This document shows, in pieces, positions 13,644-21,296 of a stretch of 28,117 nucleotides of DNA. The stretch spans positions 1 through 28,117 of the forward strand of contig JBDNIO010000237.1 in the NCBI GenBank assembly GCA_041688215.1. Direction: 5' to 3'. The notes beneath the pieces were generated by a model, which saw only the letters and a list, made by a program, of their open reading frames with translations, was not told where the DNA came from and did not search any database. The translations under genes and the position numbers were made by a program. This DNA is from JBDNIO01 sp041688215. Lineage in GTDB: Bacteria; Pseudomonadota; Gammaproteobacteria; Nevskiales; Salinisphaeraceae. Every line of letters starts with the position of its first letter. Position 1 is the first letter of the stretch.

Positions 13644-15422
13644 TTAACCGGCTTGACGGTCGCCGGCGTCTTGCGCGCCGCTGGCAGGGTGGTTTCTGTT
13701 CTGACGCTGGTGCACGCGCTCTTGCAGACGGGCGATGTAGTCCTTGCGTGCGCCGGCGCGGGATAATTTGCCGGAAGATGTGCGCGGCAAGGTATGCGGC
13801 GCCACGGCTTCTACCAGACACTCCACGCCGAATTCGCGGCGCATGAGTCCTTCCAGCCGTTTGATTAACGCGTCACGGTCCGCGGGCTCGCGTACTCGGC
13901 ATTGCACCACCAATACGGCCGCATCGGTGCCTTTTTCAGACGGCGCGGCGAATGCCAGGGCATCTCCAGGACGCAATTCCGGCTGCTGTTCGGCCAGCCA
14001 TTCCAGGTCTTGTGGCCAGATGTTACGGCCATTGACGATGATCAAATCCTTGGCGCGGCCGGTAATGACAATGCGGTTACCCAGGCGGTAGCCAAGGTCG
14101 CCGGTGTTCAGCCAGCCATCTTCGGATAAGGCTTTCGCGGTTTGCTCCGGATTCTCGAAATAACCGGACATGACACTGGGGCCACGCAGCAGCACGACGC
14201 CAACCCTGCGATCCGGCAAGGCGTTGCCCTCGCCGTCGCGAATTTCAAAGTCGTATTCGGGCAGCACTTCGCCGCAATCGACGAAACTGGTGGCGCGCGC
14301 GCTGTTGTCGCTAACCGGGACCGCCTGTTGATGATCGGCAAGCGTATCCGCATCGATTTTATCGACGATCAAGCCTTCGTTAAGCGGCGCGAAACTAATT
14401 GCCAGCGCGCATTCAGCCATGCCGTAACAGGCCAGGAATGCGTTGGGATCAAAACCCGCGGGGGCCAGGGTTTCGGCGAAGCGGTTGAGTGAATCCGGAC
14501 GGATGGTTTCCGCACCGGCGCCAGCGATACGCCAACTGCTCAGATCAAAATCGGCGGCGTCGTGGCGAATGCGGCGCGCGCATAATTCGTAGCCAAATGA
14601 AGGACTGAAGGCAATCGTGCCGCGGTTGCGGCTGATCAGTTTCAGCCACTGGCGCGGGCGCATGGCGAAATCACGCGTCGCCAGATAATCCACGGAACGC
14701 TGCGAGGTCAGCGGTGCCAGCATGAAGCCGACCAGACCCATGTCGTGATAAAGCGGCAACCATGAAACCAGGCGGTCATCGTCCTGCATCTTAACGCCTA
14801 GGCGCAAAATGCTGGACAGATTCTGCATAACCTGCGCCTGGGTGATGACCACACCGCGCGGGAACTGGGTGCTGCCCGAGGTGTATTGCAGATAGGCGGT
14901 GGTCTGCTCGTCCGGCATGGCCGGTAAATCTGCGTCGGCAGCTAATTCGCCCAGGTCCTCAAACGCGCCTACATGTTGCAGACCCAGGCCGTCCGCGGCC
15001 TGATCCAGGTAGGACATGAACTCGTTGGGCGCAAACGCAACTTTCGCGTGGCAGCTAGCGAGTAAACCACGTAACTGACGAATGTAAGCATCGCGACTAC
15101 CCAGGCCCACCGTAACCGGTAACGGCACAGGCACCATGCCGGTGTATTGGCAGGCGAAAAAACAATGCATGAATTCAGGTACGGTATCCGCCACCAGAGC
15201 CACGCGGTCGCCCGGCTTTACACCCAATCCAAGCAACCGCCGCGCGGTTTCCAGTGCGCGCTGGCGTAATTCGCGATAAGGCAGCGTGGCAACCAGATCA
15301 CCCCGCCCGGCGTAAAAGTTAAGCCCGGTTTCGCCCTCGGCCGCATAGTCCAACGCTTGCGCAAGGCTCGCGAAATCAGCATGACGCATGGGCAAGCGAT
15401 GTTGGGTGGGCGTTTGCTTCAT
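13644..15422 (-). CDS. Fatty acyl-AMP ligase / acyl-ACP synthetase (FAAL type)
   Basis: 592 aa, ANL adenylating superfamily. P-loop YTSGSTQFPRGV at 180-191, SWLPLYHDMGLVG at 220-232 (typical of FAAL enzymes), CYGMAEC further on, then LNTGDLG and GRAKDLIIVNGRNIWP, and the C-terminal catalytic lysine in TSSGKLSR. FAAL enzymes form acyl-AMP and pass the chain to an ACP instead of CoA. First gene of the minus-strand operon, so it probably loads the ACP encoded three genes along for use by serine palmitoyltransferase; Caulobacter has, as I remember, an acyl-ACP synthetase in the equivalent position. The last ~35 residues are polar and glutamine/arginine-rich. ATG at 15422; AGGA is present but 12 nt away. 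An acyl-CoA product cannot be excluded by sight. Confidence 0.82.
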   Translation of the reverse strand: MKQTPTQHRLPMRHADFASLAQALDYAAEGETGLNFYAGRGDLVATLPYRELRQRALETARRLLGLGVKPGDRVALVADTVPEFMHCFFACQYTGMVPVPLPVTVGLGSRDAYIRQLRGLLASCHAKVAFAPNEFMSYLDQAADGLGLQHVGAFEDLGELAADADLPAMPDEQTTAYLQYTSGSTQFPRGVVITQAQVMQNLSSILRLGVKMQDDDRLVSWLPLYHDMGLVGFMLAPLTSQRSVDYLATRDFAMRPRQWLKLISRNRGTIAFSPSFGYELCARRIRHDAADFDLSSWRIAGAGAETIRPDSLNRFAETLAPAGFDPNAFLACYGMAECALAISFAPLNEGLIVDKIDADTLADHQQAVPVSDNSARATSFVDCGEVLPEYDFEIRDGEGNALPDRRVGVVLLRGPSVMSGYFENPEQTAKALSEDGWLNTGDLGYRLGNRIVITGRAKDLIIVNGRNIWPQDLEWLAEQQPELRPGDALAFAAPSEKGTDAAVLVVQCRVREPADRDALIKRLEGLMRREFGVECLVEAVAPHTLPRTSSGKLSRAGARKDYIARLQERVHQRQNRNHPASGAQDAGDRQAG

Positions 15423-15797
15423 CGTTATACTAATTCCTGCTTGTTGCTCTTGTTCCCGCCGACACGAATCGCAACGAGGGACATAAATATGTAATATTTT
15501 GCCTTAGCACAAGCCTATTGCGCCACCCGGCATCCAATTAGAGACCTTCCCACGGGCACAAAATTCACAGCTCGACAGCAAAAAATGTGACCCAGGCCGG
15601 ACATTTCAATCTTTAAATCATAGTTTAGCCAAGCACTACCAAGCTCGCTACCCGCAAACGCACTGCCTTTGCCTGAACGCCAAATGCGCAAGGCTTTCAG
15701 GTGCCCAGCGATGCTGTTTGAAGGTTATATAGCATAATAGGCGTAGCTTAACTTAACTTGTGCCGCCGTGCATTAACGCAGCTTACCTTCTTGAATC
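15423..15797. promoter_or_regulatory. Divergent promoter region between the two ceramide operons
   Basis: 375 bp without a gene, between the minus-strand ligase-spt operon and the plus-strand ceramide-synthase operon. On the minus strand TTGTGC (15507-15512) and TATTTA (15484-15489) are 17 bp apart, a weak sigma-70 candidate (three of six matches each) 62 bp before the ligase ATG. Toward the plus gene there is an A/T-rich stretch with CATAAT near 15732, but no convincing -35. No operator palindrome was recognised. The shared region would allow coordinated control of both halves of the pathway. Confidence 0.45.
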
Positions 15798-16943
15798 ATG
15801 ACTATAGCCAGCAAAAACACTATTGAGATAAAACCGGTTATCGGCCGGCGCGGCCTGCGCGCGTTTATTCAGGTTCCTTGGCAGATATATCAGGATGATC
15901 CACATTGGTGCCCGCCATTACGGATTGAACGGCAAATGGCGCTGTCAGAAAAACACAACCCCGCTTTTGCCCACCTGCAATGGCAAGCCTGGATTGCGTA
16001 TAAAGACGGACACGCCGTGGGACGAATCAGCGCGCAGATTGATCAACTACGTCCCGAATACCACGATGACGTGGTCGGCTACTTCGGCATGCTCGAGGCC
16101 AACGACGACGCACAAGTGTTTTCCGCTTTGCTGGAAACCGCACAAGACTGGCTAAGGGCACGCGGCATGCATACCATGCACGGCCCCTTCAATCTGACCA
16201 TCAATGAGGAGTGCGGGTTACTGATTGACGGTTTTGACACCCCGCCTGCGGTCATGATGGGCCATGCCCGGCCCTGGTATCAGACGCATCTGGAGTCGCT
16301 GGGCTGTCGCAAGGCGGTGGATTTGCTGGCCTATTGGATCGATCTGAATTTCGAACACCCGCCCGCCATGCAAAGGCTATTGCAGCGCTACGCTGGACGC
16401 GTACAAGTGCGCCCGATTGACGGCAAGCGCTTCACCGAAGAACTGGATATCATGCGCGACATCTTCAACGATGCATGGTCCAACAACTGGGGCTTCGTGC
16501 CCTTCACCGTTGAAGAATTCCGTGAACTGGGCAAGGCACTGCGCATCATGCTGCCGGACGAGCTGGTGCAGATTGCCGCGGTGGACGGCCAGCCCGCCGC
16601 CTTCATTGTCGGCCTACCCAACCTGAACGAGGCCATCGACGGTCTTAACGGTCACCTGTTCCCGTTCGGCATTTTCAAACTACTGTGGCGGCTCAAGGTT
16701 CGTCACCCGCGCACTTCCCGCGTGCCTTTGATGGGCGTGCGCAAGCAATATCAGCATGGCCCACTGGGTGCAGCGCTGGCCTATGGCGTTATCGGCGCGA
16801 TAGTGCGCGAACTACTTGCCTATGGTGCGCCTCATTGCGAGCTGTCCTGGATACTGGAAACCAACCGCGGCATGCGCAACATCATAGAAAGCATCGGCGG
16901 CCACGTTTACAAAACCTACCGCATCTACGAAAAAACCCTGTGA
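15798..16943 (+). CDS. bcerS: Bacterial ceramide synthase-like GNAT N-acyltransferase
   Basis: 381 aa, an N-acyltransferase of the GNAT superfamily, unrelated to eukaryotic ceramide synthases. Visible blocks: VPWQIYQDDPHWCPPLRIER at 26-45, MHGPFNLTINEECGLLIDGF near 131-150, PPAVMMGHARPWY, NNWGFVPFTVEEF near 233-245, and a C-terminal ELSWILETNRGMRNIIESIG that looks like the GNAT end. A protein of this type and length N-acylates the sphingoid base in Caulobacter (bCerS), as I remember it, and lies in the same cluster there. Here it is the first gene of a plus-strand operon divergent from spt. Its TGA overlaps the GTG of the next gene by 4 bp. The product would be 3-keto-ceramide or dihydroceramide depending on pathway order. 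The relative YghO-type GNATs have no settled role, so some caution remains. Confidence 0.82.
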   Translation: MTIASKNTIEIKPVIGRRGLRAFIQVPWQIYQDDPHWCPPLRIERQMALSEKHNPAFAHLQWQAWIAYKDGHAVGRISAQIDQLRPEYHDDVVGYFGMLEANDDAQVFSALLETAQDWLRARGMHTMHGPFNLTINEECGLLIDGFDTPPAVMMGHARPWYQTHLESLGCRKAVDLLAYWIDLNFEHPPAMQRLLQRYAGRVQVRPIDGKRFTEELDIMRDIFNDAWSNNWGFVPFTVEEFRELGKALRIMLPDELVQIAAVDGQPAAFIVGLPNLNEAIDGLNGHLFPFGIFKLLWRLKVRHPRTSRVPLMGVRKQYQHGPLGAALAYGVIGAIVRELLAYGAPHCELSWILETNRGMRNIIESIGGHVYKTYRIYEKTL

Positions 16944-17749
16944 CCCAGCCCCGGCACATCGCCATAGTCCTGGCCGCCGACCGCGGCCCGGCTGATCCGG
17001 TCGCCCGTGCCAGCGGCGCACCCTGCAAGTCGCTTACGCCGGTTGCCGGCAAAGCCATGTTATGGCGTGTAATCGATGCCTTGCAACAAACTGCGGCGAT
17101 TGACGAAATCATTCTCGTCGGCCCCAGTCAAAACATTCTGGAGTCCCATCCAGAGCTGAAAGACATGCTAAAAAAAGCGGGCATAACCTGGGTTGCCCCG
17201 GCCGCCTCGCCCAGCGCCAGCGCGGCAAAGGCGATGCGTAGTGTTGCGAATGACAAGCCGGTCCTGCTCACCACCGCCGACCATGCCCTGCTGCAACCGG
17301 CCATGGTCGAGGCGCTTTTGACTGGCTCAACGGGAAAGGATTTTACGCTGGCCATGGTGACGTACGAAGACGTGATGCGGGCTTATCCCAACACCCGCCG
17401 CACCGCGATCCGTCTGCGCCCCGGCAAGGGCTATTGCGGCTGCAATTTATTCACGATAAATACCGCAAAAGGTCGGCAGTTAATTGATCTGTGGCAATCG
17501 GTGGAGTCCCAGCGCAAACACCCGGCGAAACTGGTGATCGGCATGCTGGGCTGGGGCGCGGTGCTGCGTTATGTGATTGGGCGCCTGTCGCTCGACCAGG
17601 CCTTTGCACGTCTTTCCCGAACGCTGGAAATGGACGTTGGGCCCGTGTTGTTAACCGACCCATCCGCCGCCATTGATGTCGATTCAATCGCCGACCTCAG
17701 ATTGGTAGAAGATCTCCTGGCATCCAATCGCAAAACCCAGCCGGGCTAA
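16940..17749 (+). CDS. NTP-transferase domain protein (CpgD-like headgroup enzyme candidate)
   Basis: 269 aa from GTG at 16940, which overlaps the ceramide-synthase stop as GTGA; an open extension to 16685 runs inside that gene and is rejected. Nucleotide-binding strand RHIAIVLAADRGP at 5-17, KSLTPVAGKAMLWRVIDAL, then a TTADHALL segment giving the metal-binding Asp, as in MobA/IspD-type nucleotidyltransferases. The canonical LAGG..R loop is altered to LAADRG. A protein with an NTP-transferase domain encoded beside bcerS in Caulobacter (CpgD, as I remember) is needed to extend a ceramide phosphoglycerate headgroup, so a role in activating or adding a polar headgroup is proposed. It is followed after 2 bp by the LptF-like gene. 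Exact nucleotide and acceptor are unknown. Confidence 0.72.
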   Translation: MTQPRHIAIVLAADRGPADPVARASGAPCKSLTPVAGKAMLWRVIDALQQTAAIDEIILVGPSQNILESHPELKDMLKKAGITWVAPAASPSASAAKAMRSVANDKPVLLTTADHALLQPAMVEALLTGSTGKDFTLAMVTYEDVMRAYPNTRRTAIRLRPGKGYCGCNLFTINTAKGRQLIDLWQSVESQRKHPAKLVIGMLGWGAVLRYVIGRLSLDQAFARLSRTLEMDVGPVLLTDPSAAIDVDSIADLRLVEDLLASNRKTQPG

Positions 17750-17751
17750 AA

Positions 17752-18816
17752 TTGATAGCCGACCGCTACCTCATCCGCGAAATTAGCCTGCCATTTGTGG
17801 CGATTACGCTGGGTCTGGTGCTTATCTTCGCCAGCTACAGCGCCACAGTTTATCTGACGGATGCCGCCAGCGGGCAACTCCCCATCGACATCGTATTAAA
17901 ACTGATAGGCCTGAAAGTGCTGATTGCGCTGGAAGTGCTGTTGCCATTGGGCTTTTACCTGGGAATTATTTTCGGCCTGGGGCGTTTATACGGCGACCAG
18001 GAAATGACTGCACTGCAAGCCGGCGGCCTGAGCCGCGTGGGCATGCTGCGGCCGTTGCTGCGGGTGACGCTGCTCATGGCTGTTCTTGCGGGTTTACTCG
18101 CTGTTTTTGGCCGCCCCTGGGCCTATAGCCAGGTGTATAAGCTGGAAATCAGCGCCCAGGAACAAATAGATATCACCCGTCTCGACACCGGCCGCTTCCA
18201 GGACAGCGGCGACGGCAAATTTGTTTTTTACGCTGAAGATGCCCGGTCCCAGACCCTGGAAAACGTGTTTGCGGCGCTCGAAGAAAGCCGGGGTGAGGGT
18301 CAGCACCGCATCATCATCCGGGCTGAACGATTAACCCAGATTCCCCAGGAAGACGCGCCACCCACCCTGCAATTCCACCAGGGCCGGCTATACCGTCTGG
18401 ATCCAGACGGCGCCGGCGATGAAGCGCTGCATTTCGGCACATTCAACTGGATTCCGCAGGCCTCCGACAGGGTCGTCGGCTATAAACGCAAGGCGGCATC
18501 CAGCGCCTCGCTGCTGTCCGCCACGGCTACCGACGACATCGCCGAGCGCCAATGGCGTTTTTCGCGTCCGATGGCAACCGTCTTTCTGGCGCTGTTGGGG
18601 ATTGCTTTTGCGCGTTCATCGCCCCGTCGCGGGCGCACCGCCAATTCCTTTGCCGCGGCGGTAAGTTTCGCGCTTTATTACAATCTGGCCGGCATCGCCC
18701 GCACCTGGGTGGAGCAAGGCGACATCCCCCCCGTGCCGGGCATTTACTGGGTCGATGCGCTGGTTGGCGCATTGGCTTTGACGCTGTTATTCCGGCCCGG
18801 ATTACGCTTTTACTAA
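17752..18816 (+). CDS. LptF-like permease, probably for sphingolipid export
   Basis: 354 aa, LptF/LptG (YjgP/YjgQ) family. TTG start 2 bp after the preceding stop. Three N-terminal membrane spans at about 12-33, 51-75 and 95-118, a periplasmic jellyroll-like domain from about 120 to 265 (includes GKFVFYAEDARS and HRIIIRAERL), and three C-terminal spans from about 273 to 350. DRYLIREISLPF at the N-terminus and the LQAGGLS coupling-helix region (near 87-93) are typical of LptF. In LPS export LptF/LptG form the inner-membrane ABC transporter with LptB2. This pair sits inside a ceramide operon and not beside pepA, the common site of LPS lptFG in gammaproteobacteria, so a dedicated sphingolipid transporter is inferred. 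The ATPase and LptC/LptA partners are not in the window. Confidence 0.82.
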   Translation: MIADRYLIREISLPFVAITLGLVLIFASYSATVYLTDAASGQLPIDIVLKLIGLKVLIALEVLLPLGFYLGIIFGLGRLYGDQEMTALQAGGLSRVGMLRPLLRVTLLMAVLAGLLAVFGRPWAYSQVYKLEISAQEQIDITRLDTGRFQDSGDGKFVFYAEDARSQTLENVFAALEESRGEGQHRIIIRAERLTQIPQEDAPPTLQFHQGRLYRLDPDGAGDEALHFGTFNWIPQASDRVVGYKRKAASSASLLSATATDDIAERQWRFSRPMATVFLALLGIAFARSSPRRGRTANSFAAAVSFALYYNLAGIARTWVEQGDIPPVPGIYWVDALVGALALTLLFRPGLRFY

Positions 18817-19877
18817 TGGCCATTCTTGATCGCTACATCCGGCTGCAACTGTTCCGCAACTATTTGCTGGTAAATGTGCTGCTGCTTGGCCTGTTCGCAT
18901 TTCTTGACCTGGCGGTGCAACTGGAAGACGTCGGCAAGGGCGACTTTGGCACGCGTCAGGCCGTGCTGTTTACTTTGTATCACCTGCCGCGGCGCGCGAT
19001 AGATTTATTTCCATTCGCCGCCCTGCTGGCCTCGGTTCTGGTGCTCGGTTCGATGGCATCCAACCGCGAACTTATCGTCATGCGTGGTGGCGGCCTGTCG
19101 CCCACCCGAATCACAGGCAGTCTGCTTAAAGCCGGCGGCTGGCTGCTGGCCGCGATTGTCGCGCTCGAATTATTCATCGCCCCGGCGCTGCAACAACGGG
19201 CCTTCCAGTTACGTGTAGCCACGGTGGCCGACAACACCGGCGAGAACGGGTCCGGCTTGTGGACTAAATCCGATGATGGCGTGGTTTTCATCGGTAGCCT
19301 GCGCCATGGGCGTATTCCCAGCAACGTCGAAATCTATGCGCTGGGCGAAGCCCAAACGCTGGAGTTTTACCTGCACGCCGAGAACGCCGACGTCGTCTCG
19401 CCCAGACTCTGGCGCCTGCACAACGTTACGCGCAAACAATTTGGCGACGCGGCTAAGACCAAACAGATCGACACGCTTGACTGGCGCCCCATTCTCTCGG
19501 CCGCCCAGCTACGCCTACTCGACCGCCCGCCGAACAGCCTGTCCGTACCCGACCTTTATCGCTACACCCGCTATCTGCAGGGCCAAGGGCAAAATACCCA
19601 GCGTTTTGATTTAACCCTATGGCAAAAGCTGGCATTGCCACTCACTGCGTTGGCAATGATTCTGCTCGCGGCGCCGCTTTCCTTCGCGAATCCACGCGGA
19701 TCCAACCTGGGGTTGCGGGTCGTGGCCGGCGCGGCAATTGGCCTGACGGTTTATACCGCTATCCAGGTTCTGGCCAATCTGGGATTGCTGTTTAACCTGA
19801 ATGCGCCACTGCTGGCCCTGGCCCCGGGCGTACTGATAACGACCGTCGCGCTCACTTGGCTACGCCGGCTGACTTAG
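18816..19877 (+). CDS. LptG-like permease, partner of the LptF-like protein
   Basis: 353 aa from the ATG at 18816, which overlaps the LptF-like stop by one base (TAATG); the frame is open to 18552 inside lptF and that longer form is rejected. MAILDRYIRLQLFRNY at the start, spans at about 22-40, 55-85 and 100-122, a periplasmic domain, and C-terminal spans with RGSNLGLRVVAGAAIGLTVY, the LptG-type signature. Coupling-helix region ELIVMRGGGLSPTRI at about 84-98. Strict overlap with LptF implies equal synthesis of a heterodimer. Together with the LptF-like protein it would extract a finished (anionic) ceramide from the inner membrane. No terminator was recognised; a palindromic repeat follows at 19930. 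Confidence 0.82.
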   Translation: MAILDRYIRLQLFRNYLLVNVLLLGLFAFLDLAVQLEDVGKGDFGTRQAVLFTLYHLPRRAIDLFPFAALLASVLVLGSMASNRELIVMRGGGLSPTRITGSLLKAGGWLLAAIVALELFIAPALQQRAFQLRVATVADNTGENGSGLWTKSDDGVVFIGSLRHGRIPSNVEIYALGEAQTLEFYLHAENADVVSPRLWRLHNVTRKQFGDAAKTKQIDTLDWRPILSAAQLRLLDRPPNSLSVPDLYRYTRYLQGQGQNTQRFDLTLWQKLALPLTALAMILLAAPLSFANPRGSNLGLRVVAGAAIGLTVYTAIQVLANLGLLFNLNAPLLALAPGVLITTVALTWLRRLT

Positions 19878-19929
19878 AGGGCGCACAAAGAATAAATATT
19901 TTTCATAACCAATGAATATAGGCACTTAT

Positions 19930-19963
19930 GTAGGTCGGATTAGCGAAGCGTAATTCGACCTAC
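19930..19963. repeat. Intergenic palindrome (GTAGGTCG ... CGACCTAC)
   Basis: GTAGGTCGGATTA (19930-19942) and TAATTCGACCTAC (19951-19963) pair with one G-T/G-A type mismatch around a short GCGAAGCG loop. It is a common proteobacterial intergenic repeat type and lies in the 233-bp space between the LptG-like gene and the lipid kinase, where it could end transcription. Nothing else is recognisable in this interval. Confidence 0.7.
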
Positions 19964-20110
19964 GCGTAACTCATTTTAGGTTTTGTCTACACCTGCTTAG
20001 ACACGCCATTCGCCGGGGTTATGGCGACTAAGTTACACTTCATCAATACTTCCCCGGCGCCCCGTGCATTGCCTAAAGATGCTGATAGTTCTCAAATTTC
20101 CCGCTGAGGC

Positions 20111-21133
20111 GTGACTACCCGCGCCGCGTTGGTTCCGCCTGTGACCCAACGCCAACCCAGGATCGCAGTATCACCCACCAGCCAGACGCTAAAGATCGGG
20201 CTGGTCTACAACAAGCACAGCGGCCGCCACCTCAAACGCTGGGGTACGCAGAAAATTCCAGCAAACATTCCGGCGATTCAGGCCAGAACACCGGCTCAGG
20301 TGCACGCCGCATTGGCAGAACTGGCCGCACAGCAGGTGAACCTGCTGGTGGTTGCCGGCGGCGACGGCACGGTGCAATCCGTACTCAGCGAAATCATGCT
20401 GGACAGCCAATTCAAACAATTGCCACTGGTAGCGCTCATACCCACCGGCAGCACCAATATGACCGGCAGCGATGTCGGCACCGTGGATCTGCGAAACGGT
20501 GGCTGGCAACGCTTGCAGGACTGGGCGGAAAACCCCTGCAATCTGGCACAACGTGTTGTTCACCGGCCCGTTTTGAAGATTGAACCCGGCAACGGCAACC
20601 CCGCCTTTTGCGGCATGTTTTTGGGCGCCGGCGCCGTTTACCACGCCGTGCAGCACACCCAGCATAATTTGCATGGCATGGGTCTGCGTGGCGACCTAGG
20701 CCCGGGTTTAGCGCTGATGCGCTTTGCTAAATCTGTTGCCGGGCGCGACCGGCGTTATTTCTCACCGGTTGATGCGCGCCTGAACGACGCCAATGGGTAT
20801 AGCGTGGAAGGCGAACAAATCTTGCTACTGGCCTCTACGCTTAGCCGCTTGCTGCTTAATTTCTATCCGTTTTGGGGCGTGGAAAATGCACCGGTACACT
20901 GGTCAACAGTGGCTGATGGCGCGCGCGGATTTTTGCGCAAAATACCCGCCGTGTGCCGGGGCAACGGCAAAAGCCTGGCGCCCAAACACGGCTACCAAAG
21001 TCATAACAGCGAGCGGATCGAACTGCTTTTCGACGGCGGCTATATCGTCGACGGCGAATTTTTCGAAGCCAGCAGGGAATCCGGACCCGTGGTATTAAGT
21101 TCAGCCGGCGAAGCCGCTTTTTTGAACCTTTAA
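20111..21133 (+). CDS. Diacylglycerol/sphingosine-kinase-like lipid kinase (ceramide kinase candidate)
   Basis: 340 aa, DAGK catalytic family. Nucleotide-binding GGDGT at 83-87 and PTGSTNMTGSDVG at 111-123, with KIGLVYNKHSGRH at 28-40 opening the fold; the C-terminal half is the all-beta lipid-binding domain. It would phosphorylate a lipid hydroxyl with ATP at the inner face of the membrane. A kinase of this family, CpgB, phosphorylates ceramide in Caulobacter as I remember it, and is encoded in the same cluster; given the genes here, ceramide is the favoured substrate over diacylglycerol. Start is GTG at 20111; another GTG at 20141 would remove ten residues that lie outside the fold, and neither has a well-spaced ribosome-binding site. 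The GSTNMTG form of the GTxN motif differs slightly from the usual GTGN(D/N). Confidence 0.8.
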   Translation: MTTRAALVPPVTQRQPRIAVSPTSQTLKIGLVYNKHSGRHLKRWGTQKIPANIPAIQARTPAQVHAALAELAAQQVNLLVVAGGDGTVQSVLSEIMLDSQFKQLPLVALIPTGSTNMTGSDVGTVDLRNGGWQRLQDWAENPCNLAQRVVHRPVLKIEPGNGNPAFCGMFLGAGAVYHAVQHTQHNLHGMGLRGDLGPGLALMRFAKSVAGRDRRYFSPVDARLNDANGYSVEGEQILLLASTLSRLLLNFYPFWGVENAPVHWSTVADGARGFLRKIPAVCRGNGKSLAPKHGYQSHNSERIELLFDGGYIVDGEFFEASRESGPVVLSSAGEAAFLNL

Positions 21134-21208
21134 CCCGATGGCAGTAGTGGTTATATACAACGCTCAAGTAGCGTTAGATTCCCGTCAAGTTTCGATGGCA
21201 CGGGGCCA

Positions 21209-21259
21209 CTGTAGGGCAAGCGTGCCGCTTGCCAGGCAAGTCACAGACTTGCCCTACAG
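21209..21259. repeat. Palindromic repeat (TGTAGGGCAAG type), copy 2
   Basis: Arms CTGTAGGGCAAG (21209-21220) and CTTGCCCTACAG (21248-21259), with an inner CTTGCC/GGCAAG pair. The reverse complement matches the element at 12573-12622 apart from a few bases, so both are copies of one family in opposite orientation. It lies between the lipid kinase and the nucleotidyltransferase-like gene. Confidence 0.75.
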
Positions 21260-21296
21260 CAGAATACGCTGTATCTGAATCTTGTGCAGAACCACT

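Noticed and set aside
16685..16939. N-terminal extension of the NTP-transferase
   Set aside because: Out-of-frame reading of the ceramide synthase gene; the GTG at 16940 overlaps its stop as expected for coupling.
17752..19877. Assignment of the pair as the LPS transporter genes lptF and lptG
   Set aside because: The context is wholly ceramide-related and lacks the usual neighbour pepA, so the symbols were withheld, although this cannot be settled without the rest of the genome.
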